From Tessaracoccus sp. SD287 (GTDB lineage: Bacteria; Actinomycetota; Actinomycetes; Propionibacteriales; Propionibacteriaceae): a stretch of DNA of 64,000 nt. The notes under the pieces were generated by a model. The model saw nothing but the letters and a program-made list of their open reading frames with translations. It was not told the origin of the DNA and did not search any database. Shown piece after piece: positions 40,883-49,054 of the stretch (position 1 is the stretch's first letter; the number at the start of each line of letters is the position of its first letter). The position numbers were made by a program, and so were the translations under genes. The stretch lies in NCBI RefSeq assembly GCF_017355265.1, contig NZ_JADIJQ010000012.1:25965-89964 (forward strand). Direction: 5' to 3'.

Positions 40883-43066
40883 ATGCCTACCGTCAAGAAT
40901 TTGAAGCCGACCACCCCCTGGGTGGAACTCAAGACGACCCCAGCCGACTGGGACGCCGCCGACCCGACTCTGCTGCAGAATGCCATCGTCCAGATGCACC
41001 TCATCCGCACCTTCGAGGAGGAGGTGCTGAACCTGGCCGGCCAGAAGCTGATCAATGGCCCGGCACACTCCTCGATCGGGCAGGAGGCCGGTGCTGTCGG
41101 TTCGGCTCTTCCCCTGGTCGTCGCCGACCAGGTCAACGGTTCGCACCGTGGCCACCACCAGTTCCTGGCCAAGGTGTTCAACGGCGTCAACCCGGATGGC
41201 TTCACCCTCGACGGCGAGTTCAGTGATGACATCGTGGACGTCCTGTACCGGACCATGAGCGAGATCGCCGGCCTCAGCGACGGGTACTGCAAGGGCCGTG
41301 GCGGCTCCATGCACCTGCAGTGGAAGGAGATGGGTGCCATGGGCACCAACGCCATCGTCGGCGGTGCCGTCCCCTTCGCCACCGGTTTCGCCTGGTCACA
41401 CAAGCAGGCCGGCACCGACAACGTCTCGGTGACCTACTTCGGTGATGGCGCCGCCAACATCGGCTCGGTGCTGGAGGCCATGAACCTGGCCGCCGCCTGG
41501 GACCTGCCCACCCTGTTCTTCATCGAGAACAACCAGTACGCCGTCTCGACCAACGTCTTCGAGGCCACCGGCGAGCCCCGCCTGTCCAGCCGCGGCATCG
41601 GCTTCGGCATCCCGGCCTGGCGCGTCGACGGGCAGGACGTCCTGGCCGTCTACCTCGCCACCTTGCAGGCGCTGGAGTACATGCGCAGCGGCAAGGGGCC
41701 GGCCATCATCGAGGTCGAGACCTACCGCTACTTCCACCAGAACGGTCCGTTCCCGGGTTCGGCCTTCGGCTACCGATCCAAGGACGAGGAGGCCGAGTGG
41801 CGTGAGCGTGACCCCATCAAGCTGCTCGAGGCCCAGCTGATCCGCCGTGGCCTTGCCACCCGCGAGCAGTTGGATGCCCTGGCCGCGCGCGCCGTCAAGG
41901 CCAACAAGGACGTCAGCGCCCGGCTGACCGAGCCCGACCCCGACGGCAAGCCCGGTGCGCTGAAGATCCGCCCCGAACTGTGGCCCTCGGCCGACTTCAT
42001 TGACGTGAACATCCGCGGCGAGGCCCCCACCTACGAGGGGCTCACCGTCAAGGACACCGCCGACTTCAGTGAGGGTGACCTCGAGAAGAAGAAGTTCGTC
42101 GACGTGGTCGCCGACGTGATGAACCGCCGGATGGAGACCAACGACAAGATCGTGGTGATGGGCGAGGACGTCCACAAGCTCTCGGGCGGTTCGCGTGGCG
42201 CCACCAAGAACCTGGCCGACCGCTTCCCCGACCGCTGCCTCGGCACCCCCATCTCCGAGGCCGGCTTCACCGGTCTGGGCGGCGGCATCGCCCTGGACGG
42301 CCGCTTCTACCCCGTCGTCGAGCTCATGTACGCCGACTTCATCTGGGTGGCCGCCGACCAGATCTTCAACCAGATCGCCAAGGCGCGCCACATGTTCGGC
42401 GGCGAGCACCCGATGGCGATGCTGCTGCGGATGAAGATCGGCACCACCACCGGCTACGGATCCCAGCACTCGATGGACCCCGCAGGCATCTTCGCCACCT
42501 CGGTCGGGTTCCGCATCATCGCCCCGTCCAATGCCCTCGACTACGTCGGCCTGCTCAACGCCGCCATGCAGACCGGTGACCCCGTCGCCGTGCTCGAGCA
42601 TGACGCCGACCTGTACAAGACCGAGCAGTTGGCACCCAAGGACCTCGACTTCGTCCTGCCCTTCGGCAAGGCCGCGGTGCGCCGTGAGGGTTCGGAGGTC
42701 ACCGTGATCTCCTACCTGTCCATGGTCGCGCGCGCGCTGGACGCCGTCGAGCAGTCCGGCGTCGACGGCGAGGTCATCGACCTGCGCTGGCTCGACCGCG
42801 CCACCTTCGACTGGGAGACCGTCGGGGAGTCGATCAAGAAGACCAACAACGTCGTCATCGTCGAGCAGGGCGCCCAGGGCACCTCCTACGGCGGCTGGGT
42901 CGCCGACGAAATCCAGCGACGCTTCTTCGACTACCTGGATGCGCCGGTGGCGCGCGTCACCGGTGGGGAGGCCTCGCCGAGCATCTCCAAGGCACTGGAG
43001 CAGGCCGCGAATGCGAACACCCCCGACATCGTGGCTGCCCTCAACGACATCGTGAAGGGAAACTGA
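40883..43066 (+). CDS. Fused E1 alpha-beta component of a 2-oxoacid dehydrogenase
   Basis: A 727-residue thiamine-diphosphate enzyme with E1α (~residues 1–350) and E1β (~390–727) in one chain. The α part has GPAHSSIGQEAGAVG, GRGGSMHL and the ThDP motif GDGAANIGSVLEAMN…ENN. The β part has VMGEDVHKLSGGSRG, GTPISEAGFTGLGGG and LRWLDRATFD. It decarboxylates a 2-oxoacid and passes the acyl group to E2. Pyruvate, acetoin and branched acids are the known substrates of relatives; the present one is unknown. GAGGACAAGGATCC precedes the ATG. E2 follows at 3 nt, but no E3 gene is in the window. Confidence 0.92.
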   Translation: MPTVKNLKPTTPWVELKTTPADWDAADPTLLQNAIVQMHLIRTFEEEVLNLAGQKLINGPAHSSIGQEAGAVGSALPLVVADQVNGSHRGHHQFLAKVFNGVNPDGFTLDGEFSDDIVDVLYRTMSEIAGLSDGYCKGRGGSMHLQWKEMGAMGTNAIVGGAVPFATGFAWSHKQAGTDNVSVTYFGDGAANIGSVLEAMNLAAAWDLPTLFFIENNQYAVSTNVFEATGEPRLSSRGIGFGIPAWRVDGQDVLAVYLATLQALEYMRSGKGPAIIEVETYRYFHQNGPFPGSAFGYRSKDEEAEWRERDPIKLLEAQLIRRGLATREQLDALAARAVKANKDVSARLTEPDPDGKPGALKIRPELWPSADFIDVNIRGEAPTYEGLTVKDTADFSEGDLEKKKFVDVVADVMNRRMETNDKIVVMGEDVHKLSGGSRGATKNLADRFPDRCLGTPISEAGFTGLGGGIALDGRFYPVVELMYADFIWVAADQIFNQIAKARHMFGGEHPMAMLLRMKIGTTTGYGSQHSMDPAGIFATSVGFRIIAPSNALDYVGLLNAAMQTGDPVAVLEHDADLYKTEQLAPKDLDFVLPFGKAAVRREGSEVTVISYLSMVARALDAVEQSGVDGEVIDLRWLDRATFDWETVGESIKKTNNVVIVEQGAQGTSYGGWVADEIQRRFFDYLDAPVARVTGGEASPSISKALEQAANANTPDIVAALNDIVKGN

Positions 43067-43069
43067 CCC

Positions 43070-44437
43070 ATGGCAACATTCCTGCGAATGCCGGGAGTCT
43101 CCGCCGATTCCGACGAGGCACTCCTCGACAAGTGGTACGTCGAAGAGGGCGCGTCGGTGAAGAAGGGCGAGCCGCTCATCTGCGTGGAGACCGAGAAGGC
43201 GCTGGTCGACGTTGACGCCGACGCCGACTACACCATCCACAAGATCGTGCGTGCGGGTGGCGAGACGGTGACCGTCGGCGACCCTGTCGCCGTGCTGCTG
43301 CAGGCCGGGGACGACGCCGCCGCCGGAGACGTCCTGGTGGCCCAACTGGGTGGCGCCCCTGCCGCCGAGGCGGCTCCCGAGGTGGAGGCGGCCCCCGCCA
43401 CCCCCGCCGAGGAGGCACCGACCGAGGCCATCGCCGAGGACATGGCCGCTCCGGCCGAGACCGTCGAGGCACCCGCCGCCCCGTCGACCCCGGCAGCGAC
43501 CGCCGCTCCGTCAACTCCGGCGCCGTCGCGCGCCGACGGGGAGCGCATCTTCGTCAGCCCGCTGGCCCGCAAGATGGCCGTCGAGCACGGCATCAACCTC
43601 GAGGGCCTGGCCGGGACGGGACCGCGCGGACGCATCCGCAAGGTCGACGTGCTGGCAGCCCTGGAGTCCGGTGACCAGGCCGCGGAGCAGGCCCCGGTGG
43701 CCGCCGCTGCCCCGGCCCAGGCCGCTGCCCCCGCAGCCGCCCAGCCGGTCCCGCAGGGTGGTACCGCTGTGCCGAACAGCAAGCTGCGACGCCTGATCGC
43801 CTCGCGCCTGCAGCAGTCCAAGCGTGACGCCCCGCACTTCTACCTGAAGGCGGCGCTGAACATGGACGCCCTGCTGGGGCTGCGCAAGCAACTCAACGAG
43901 GCCTCGCCGGTGAAGATCTCGGTCAACGACCTGATCGTCAAGGCCGCTGCCCGGGCCCTGGTCGACGTTCCGGAGATGAACGTCACCTGGACCGATGAGG
44001 CGACCATCACCTACGACCAGGTCGACGTGGCCGTCGCGGTCGCCTCGGAGAAGGGCTTGGTGACGCCCGTGTTCCGCAACGTCGCCGGCACCTCCCTGAC
44101 CGGTCTGGCGACCGCCATCAAGGAGGCCGTGGTCCGCGCGAACGAGGGCCGTCTGCAGCAGAACGAGCTCGAGGGCGGCACGCTGACCATCAGCAACCTG
44201 GGCATGTACGGCGTTGACGAGTTCAGCGCCATCATCAACCCGCCGCACGCCGGCATCCTGGCCGTGGGTGCGGCCAAGCCGCAGATCGTGGTGGGCGAGG
44301 ACGGCCAGCCGGCCGTGGCCACCGTGTGCACGGTGACCCTGTCGGTCGACCACCGCGCCGCCGACGGGGCCGTGGCTGCCCAGTGGCTGGCCCGGTTCCG
44401 CCAGATCGTGGAGAACCCGCTGCAGATCGTGATCTGA
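43070..44437 (+). CDS. Dihydrolipoamide acyltransferase (E2)
   Basis: A 455-residue E2. A single N-terminal lipoyl domain has the lipoylated Lys43 in ETEKALVDV. A long Ala/Pro/Glu-rich linker (~95–155) leads to the peripheral-subunit-binding domain (ISPLARKMA-type: VSPLARKMAVEHGI ~160–195), a second Ala/Pro linker, and the catalytic domain (~235–455) ending in the active-site DHRAADG. The core forms a multimeric scaffold in the cytoplasm. It is co-transcribed with E1 (3-nt gap) and ends at a strong hairpin. E3 must come from another locus. Confidence 0.93.
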   Translation: MATFLRMPGVSADSDEALLDKWYVEEGASVKKGEPLICVETEKALVDVDADADYTIHKIVRAGGETVTVGDPVAVLLQAGDDAAAGDVLVAQLGGAPAAEAAPEVEAAPATPAEEAPTEAIAEDMAAPAETVEAPAAPSTPAATAAPSTPAPSRADGERIFVSPLARKMAVEHGINLEGLAGTGPRGRIRKVDVLAALESGDQAAEQAPVAAAAPAQAAAPAAAQPVPQGGTAVPNSKLRRLIASRLQQSKRDAPHFYLKAALNMDALLGLRKQLNEASPVKISVNDLIVKAAARALVDVPEMNVTWTDEATITYDQVDVAVAVASEKGLVTPVFRNVAGTSLTGLATAIKEAVVRANEGRLQQNELEGGTLTISNLGMYGVDEFSAIINPPHAGILAVGAAKPQIVVGEDGQPAVATVCTVTLSVDHRAADGAVAAQWLARFRQIVENPLQIVI

Positions 44438-44455
44438 TCACGACGCTGTCGCACC

Positions 44456-44491
44456 GACGTGCCCGGACCCCTGCGGGGGTCCGGGCACGTC
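44456..44491. terminator. Strong bidirectional terminator hairpin
   Basis: Perfect 16-bp stem: GACGTGCCCGGACCCC (44456–44471) and GGGGTCCGGGCACGTC (44476–44491) around a TGCG loop. It lies between the convergent E2 and AlkD-like genes and touches the AlkD-like stop codon. Confidence 0.85.
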
Positions 44492-45164
44492 AGCGTTGGC
44501 GCGAGACCATCTCGGCGATCCAGAGGGGCGCGAACGGCGAGGTGCAGTTCGGCGCGGTGGGGTAGTCCTTGAGGACCTCGAGCCGTTCCCCGATGTCGAT
44601 GGCCCGACGGCGCAGGTGCTCGTGGTGGATGCCGATCGTGGCCAACGTCTCGTTCATCGCCCACTGCAGCGGGTCGGGGGCGTCGGCCATCCGCGCCTCG
44701 ACCAGATCGAGCAGACCGGGCAGGTCGAGCAGGTCCGGCGACTTGCGGACCGCCTCGCTGGTGAGTTCCCAGCCGGCGCTGGCGACCCGGGGGTGGGCGT
44801 CGGCGAACCACCGGTGGCGCAACTGCTCGGCGTGACCGCTCTTCTTGACCACGTAGTTGACCAGCCAGTAGTGCTCCTTGGGGCCGCGGACGGCTCGCAG
44901 CATCGCGTCCAGTTCGTCGGCCGTGAACGCCTTGGGCCGACAGATGAGCAGCGCGACGAGGCGGGCCGCGGTGTCACCGGTGGCCCACAGCAGCATGGCC
45001 AGCTCGTGGTCGGTCTTCAGTCGCTTGGCCAGGGCTCGCAGCGCGCCCAGGTTCACGCCATGGTCATCACCGTGGCGTTGGTTCACGGCCCGAAGCCCGG
45101 GGTCGGCCAGGTCGGCGAGTTCGGCCAGCACCTGGTCGCGGCGCTCATCTGCGGTCTGCGTCAT
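44490..45164 (-). CDS. AlkD-like DNA alkylation repair protein
   Basis: A 224-residue all-helical HEAT-like protein. NLGALRALAKRLKTDHELAMLLWATGDTAARLVALLI near residues 33–70 is typical of AlkD-type glycosylase-like proteins that recognise alkylated DNA. The C-terminal NCTSPFAPLWIAEMVSRQ block is also seen in this group. Key aromatic/acidic residues of the catalytic cleft cannot be judged without alignment, so activity is uncertain. ATG 45164 lies 11 nt after the methyltransferase stop; it ends in the bidirectional terminator. It is the third gene of a probable operon with the dehydrogenase-like gene and the methyltransferase. Confidence 0.75.
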   Translation of the reverse strand: MTQTADERRDQVLAELADLADPGLRAVNQRHGDDHGVNLGALRALAKRLKTDHELAMLLWATGDTAARLVALLICRPKAFTADELDAMLRAVRGPKEHYWLVNYVVKKSGHAEQLRHRWFADAHPRVASAGWELTSEAVRKSPDLLDLPGLLDLVEARMADAPDPLQWAMNETLATIGIHHEHLRRRAIDIGERLEVLKDYPTAPNCTSPFAPLWIAEMVSRQR

Positions 45165-45175
45165 CGTGGTCTGCC

Positions 45176-45769
45176 TCACGCTGCCCGACGATGTGCCACG
45201 ACCGCCTCCACGAACCCCAGACCCACCCGGTGATGGTGGTCGACCACGAAGCCGACCTGCTCGGCCACGGCGCGGGGCAGTCGCCGTGGGCGGGTCTTGC
45301 GTGCCTCGACCGCACGCAGCGGCCACCGGGTGTACTCGATGTGGTCCATCAACAGCAGCAGCCCGCCCGGTCGCAGCACCCGGTGCATCTCGGCGAGGGC
45401 CGCCTGCTGGTCACCGATGCTGCACAGGGCCAGCAGGCAGCTGACCGTGTCGAAGGAGCGGTCGGGCAGGTCCAGGTGCTGGGCGTCGCCCTCGACCAGG
45501 TCGACCTGCCGACCCCACCGATCGGCCCGGGCCCGGCCGAGCGCGAGCATGGCCGGGCTCAGGTCGAGCCCCACGACCTCGACGTCGGCGGGGTAGTGGC
45601 GCAGGTTGTGCCCGCTGCCGAAGGCCACCTCCAGGGTGCGACCCCGTGCCCTGCCCAGTAGGTCGGCGCGGGTGGCGCCCAGGAACGGGCGTTGCAGCAT
45701 CTCGGTGCGGTCATAGAGCTGTGCGATGCGGTTGTAGGCGTCGCGCTGGGCGCTGGTGTGCTGGTCCAT
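45176..45769 (-). CDS. Class I SAM-dependent methyltransferase
   Basis: A 197-residue UbiE/Methyltransf_11-like enzyme. Motif I LEVAFGSGHNLRHYP (~46–60), acidic end of β2 VVGLDLSPAML (~64–74), GDAQHLDLPDRSFDTVSC (~93–110) and motif after β5 EMHRVLRPGGLLLLMDH (~126–142). The substrate is not evident; arsenite- or lipid-type methyltransferases have a similar build. A GGGGAGCGTC ribosome-binding site precedes ATG 45769. The gene stands 34 nt after the dehydrogenase-like gene and 11 nt before the AlkD-like gene. Confidence 0.85.
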   Translation of the reverse strand: MDQHTSAQRDAYNRIAQLYDRTEMLQRPFLGATRADLLGRARGRTLEVAFGSGHNLRHYPADVEVVGLDLSPAMLALGRARADRWGRQVDLVEGDAQHLDLPDRSFDTVSCLLALCSIGDQQAALAEMHRVLRPGGLLLLMDHIEYTRWPLRAVEARKTRPRRLPRAVAEQVGFVVDHHHRVGLGFVEAVVAHRRAA

Positions 45770-45802
45770 GACGCTCCCCGGGAGGTGGGACAGGGCTGCT
45801 GC

Positions 45803-47191
45803 TCAGAGACCCCCACCGGCGTGTTCGGCGCGGGCGAAGACCTCGTCCATCAGCTCATCGTTCCACAGCCCACGCATCAACAACAGGTCGCAGACGGTCA
45901 ACCGGTCGCGCATGAACGGCAGCGCCAGCAGGGCCCACCGGGCCTGGGCGGCGTCAACCGGTGGGGTCAGTTGGCTGAACTTCGTCGGGGCGTCCCAGCG
46001 CAGCAACGTGTCGGCGGCCAGGGTTGCCGGGGGAGTCAGGTCGGCCAGATGGTCGCGGTGCTGGTCGCCGGCCGAGTCGAAACCTGCGCGGCTGGCCCGA
46101 GCCCACTTCCTGGCCTTGTTGCCCACCGCGTCCCAGCACTCGTCGCCGAGCTTGCCGGTCGGGTCGATGCGATTCCAGGTGTCTCGGGTGCGCTGCTCGA
46201 GGTCGGTGGGGTATTCCAGTTCGACAGTGTTCACGTTCAACAGGTCCCGCTCGTGGATGATCTCCCACAGGGCCAGCGCGACGATGGTCGCCACCCCCAC
46301 CTGGGCGCCGTGGTAGTCGTGCTCCCGGCCCTCGGCCATGGCCGCCATGTCCAGCACGTGGCTGACCAGGTGGTCGACCCCCGAGAGCGGTGCGGTGCTG
46401 CCGGCCATGCCGATCTGCAGGCCACCGCGGGTCAGTCCGTCCACCAGGCCGTGGCGGGCGACGGCGTCGTCCGGGTCCTGCAGCACCATGCACGACTCGC
46501 GGATCGGCTGGTAGACCGACGGGTCGTAGCTGCCTCCCATGCCGAGCTTGCTGGACAGGTACCAGTCGGCCGGGGCCGACCAGATCGCGACCGCATCACC
46601 AACCCCCGACTGGGCCATCCGGGCCGGGGCCTGCGAGACGATGTCGTCGTCGATCAGGATGATCGAGGGCCACCGGGACGGCGAGGTGCGCTTGGCGCCG
46701 TTGACCACCAGGACCGACAGCGGGTCGGCGAACCCGTTGACCGACAGGGCGGTCTGCACCAGCACCAGCGGTGCCTCGGCGTTGGCCATCTTGGCGACGT
46801 CGCCGATGGTGCCCGAACCCAGTCCGATGACCAGGGACGCCTCCTTGCCGGCCTGCTGGACGGCGGCGACGGTGACCTCGTCATTGATCACGTCATGGTC
46901 GCGGGCGGCCGGGACGATGAAGTCGATCAGGGTGTCGTGCGCGCCCAGGTCGGCCAGGGCGGCGCTGATGATGTCCTTGGTCAGCGCGACCAGGTCCTGG
47001 CCGTTGACCAGCTTGTCGGTGGCGTCGCGCACCAGCAGCACCGGACCGGCCGGGTGCAGTGTCGTGACCACCTCACCCAGCCGGTCCAGTGCGCCGGGTC
47101 CGGTGATGACGTGCTGCAGCTCACCCCCCGAGGCGGCGACGGCATGTTCGTCCAGGGTCATGGCACTCGGGTCGTTCAGGCGGGCGTTCAC
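45803..47191 (-). CDS. Iron-type alcohol dehydrogenase, glycerol-1-phosphate-dehydrogenase-like (AraM/EgsA group)
   Basis: A 462-residue protein of the AraM/glycerol-1-phosphate dehydrogenase branch. GLGSGTIGDVAKMANAE (~115–131) gives the NAD(P) Gly-rich and conserved Asp/Lys. VQTALSVNGFADPLSV (~137–152) follows, and later histidines in GVDHLVSHVLDMAA and HDYHGAQVGVAT (~265–300) are the metal ligands. In this island an oxidation of a polyol phosphate is a reasonable guess. GGAG precedes GTG 47191. A strong hairpin separates it from the kinase upstream, so it needs its own promoter or read-through. Confidence 0.82.
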   Translation of the reverse strand: MNARLNDPSAMTLDEHAVAASGGELQHVITGPGALDRLGEVVTTLHPAGPVLLVRDATDKLVNGQDLVALTKDIISAALADLGAHDTLIDFIVPAARDHDVINDEVTVAAVQQAGKEASLVIGLGSGTIGDVAKMANAEAPLVLVQTALSVNGFADPLSVLVVNGAKRTSPSRWPSIILIDDDIVSQAPARMAQSGVGDAVAIWSAPADWYLSSKLGMGGSYDPSVYQPIRESCMVLQDPDDAVARHGLVDGLTRGGLQIGMAGSTAPLSGVDHLVSHVLDMAAMAEGREHDYHGAQVGVATIVALALWEIIHERDLLNVNTVELEYPTDLEQRTRDTWNRIDPTGKLGDECWDAVGNKARKWARASRAGFDSAGDQHRDHLADLTPPATLAADTLLRWDAPTKFSQLTPPVDAAQARWALLALPFMRDRLTVCDLLLMRGLWNDELMDEVFARAEHAGGGL

Positions 47192-47265
47192 AACAGCTCC
47201 ATTCACATCATCAGGTTCGTGCAATCGGCCGGTGGGCCGGTCGTGCTGCCATGTCTGAAGCATGG

Positions 47266-47298
47266 CACGAGGGGGCGCCGTCACGGCGCCCCCTCGTG
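47266..47298. terminator. Terminator between kinase and dehydrogenase-like gene
   Basis: Perfect 15-bp stem: CACGAGGGGGCGCCG (47266–47280) and CGGCGCCCCCTCGTG (47284–47298) with a TCA loop. It stands 7 nt after the stop of the glycerol-kinase-like gene. Confidence 0.8.
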
Positions 47299-47304
47299 GA
47301 AGGA

Positions 47305-48798
47305 TCAGGCCTCCTTGTTGATCTTTCGGGCCCAGCCCTTCGACAGCTCCACGGCTTCGCTCCAGCCGTGGTAGTTGGCGTCGGCCTCGTCGCGGCTGAC
47401 CTGGGGCTCGAAGGTACGGTCGACCTTCCACTGGTCGGCCAACTGGTCCAGGCCGCTGTACAGGCCGGCACCCAGACCGCCGATGGTGATGGCGCCGTAG
47501 ACGGCCGCCTCGGCGTTCTTCGGGCGGATGACCGGGATGCCCAGCTGGTCGGCGAGCATCTGGCACAGCAGGTTGTTCTTCACGGCGCCGCCGTCAATGC
47601 GCAGTTCGGGCATCTCGACGGTGGAACGAGCCGCCTCGACCAGGTCGCGCGTCTGGAAGACCATTGACTCGACCGCTGCCCGGATGATGTGCAGGCGGGT
47701 GGTGGTGTTGCTCATGCCGATGATGGACGCGCGGGCGTGGGGGTCCCAGTGCGGGGCCGCGAAACCGGTGAAGGCCGGAATCAGGTAGACGCCGTCGGTG
47801 CTCGGAACCTGCCCGGCGTACCACTCCGAGTCGGGGGCCGCATGGATCAGCTGCAGGTCGTCGCGCAGCCACTGCATCGTCTTGCCCATCGAGAAGACGA
47901 CGCCCTCGATCTCGTAGGTGGTCTCGCCATCGACGCCCCAACCCACCGAGGGGGTCAGTCCGGCGACGCGCTGCGGCTCGGTGCCACAGTTGATGTTCAT
48001 GACGCCGGCGGTGCCGAAGGTCATCTTGTTCTGGCCCTTGTTGAACGCGGCCTGGCCGAACAGGCCAGCCTGCTGGTCGCCCAGCACGCCGTTCAGCGGC
48101 ACGGGGCTGCCGAAGGTGTCCTCGAGGTCCCCGAACAGGGCGTTGGACTGGACGATCTCGGGCAGCATGTTGCGCGGGATCCGGTAGGCGGCCAGCAGCT
48201 CGTCGTCCCACTGCAGCGTGCGGAAGTTCATCATCATGGTGCGCGAGGCGTTCGAGACGTCGGTCTTGAACTCCTTGCGGCCGGTCAGGTTCCAGATCAG
48301 CCAGGTGTCGACGGTGCCGGCCATCAGCTCGCCGCGCTCGGCACGCTCCTGGGCGCCCTCGACGTGGTCGAGGATCCAGCGGATCTTGGACGCCGAGTAG
48401 TAGGCGTCCGGGATGAGGCCGGTGCGCTCCTCGATCATCTCGCCGAGACCCTCGGCCACCCAGCGCTCAACGATGGGGGTCGACTGGCGCGAGGCCCAGA
48501 CGATCAGGTTGTACAGCGGCTGACCGGTCTTGCGGTCCCAGACCAGGGCGGACTCGCGCTGGTTGGTCAGACCGGCGGCGGACAGTTCGCTCGGCGAGAT
48601 GCCGGCCTGGCGCAGGGCGGCGCGGATGACCTCGAGCTGGGTGTTGATGATCTGCTGGGGGTCGTGCTCGATCCAGCCGGGGCTGGGGTAGATCTGGGTC
48701 AGTTCGGCCTGACCCATGCCCTTGACGTTGCCTTCAAGGTCGGTAATGAAGGCGCGGGCGCTGGTGGTACCTTCGTCAATTCCAAGGATGTAGTTCAC
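47305..48798 (-). CDS. FGGY kinase, glycerol-kinase-like
   Basis: A 497-residue FGGY carbohydrate kinase. N-terminal YILGIDEGTTSARAFI (ATP phosphate 1), PGWIEHDP (~47), GLTNQRES, YYSASKIRWILDHV (~130) and GTVDTWLIWNLTG (~155) follow glycerol kinase closely. GDQQAGLFGQ (~246) and the FGTAGVMNINCG segment show it is not a typical GlpK in the adenosine region. Glycerol or a tetritol are plausible substrates. GTG 48798 has AGGAAGCG upstream; the 14 extra upstream residues are not typical. Three ACATGT operator cores lie 138–163 nt upstream, shared with the divergent RuBisCO-like gene. Confidence 0.88.
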   Translation of the reverse strand: MNYILGIDEGTTSARAFITDLEGNVKGMGQAELTQIYPSPGWIEHDPQQIINTQLEVIRAALRQAGISPSELSAAGLTNQRESALVWDRKTGQPLYNLIVWASRQSTPIVERWVAEGLGEMIEERTGLIPDAYYSASKIRWILDHVEGAQERAERGELMAGTVDTWLIWNLTGRKEFKTDVSNASRTMMMNFRTLQWDDELLAAYRIPRNMLPEIVQSNALFGDLEDTFGSPVPLNGVLGDQQAGLFGQAAFNKGQNKMTFGTAGVMNINCGTEPQRVAGLTPSVGWGVDGETTYEIEGVVFSMGKTMQWLRDDLQLIHAAPDSEWYAGQVPSTDGVYLIPAFTGFAAPHWDPHARASIIGMSNTTTRLHIIRAAVESMVFQTRDLVEAARSTVEMPELRIDGGAVKNNLLCQMLADQLGIPVIRPKNAEAAVYGAITIGGLGAGLYSGLDQLADQWKVDRTFEPQVSRDEADANYHGWSEAVELSKGWARKINKEA

Positions 48799-48935
48799 GA
48801 GATCGTCGCTTCCTGTGGGCACCCCCGCTGGGGGACGCATCGTTGCGTGGTTGCTGCCATGACGCGGCGGCCGTTGGGCGCGCTCGTGATGGTGTCATGG
48901 TTGCACGTGGGACCACCGTAGGTGACCTGCCTCAT

Positions 48936-48961
48936 ACATGTCAAGACATGTACATACATGT
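48936..48961. promoter_or_regulatory. Triple ACATGT operator between kinase and RuBisCO-like gene
   Basis: ACATGT occurs at 48936–48941, 48946–48951 and 48956–48961, exactly 10 bp apart, so all three face the same side of the helix. The site is in the divergent region between the glycerol-kinase-like gene and the RuBisCO-like gene, about 94 nt from the latter's start. Confidence 0.7.
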
Positions 48962-49054
48962 TCGGCGGACGGTAGGCTGATTGCTGATGACTGCTGCCGC
49001 GGCGCGGTAGGGCCGACCGAAAGACGTTGTCGGGCCACTGTTGAGGAGTTCACC

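Noticed and set aside
41396..43345. Very long open frame on the minus strand opposite the E1 gene (and similar ones at 15306–16766 and 29541–31577)
   Set aside because: High third-position GC leaves antisense frames open. The translations are low-complexity (Gly, Val, Asp, Gln, His) with no domain, and the sense strand carries clear conserved enzymes.
44456..44491. End of a mobile element
   Set aside because: A single perfect hairpin between convergent genes with a tetraloop is a bidirectional terminator; no partner repeat or transposase was seen.
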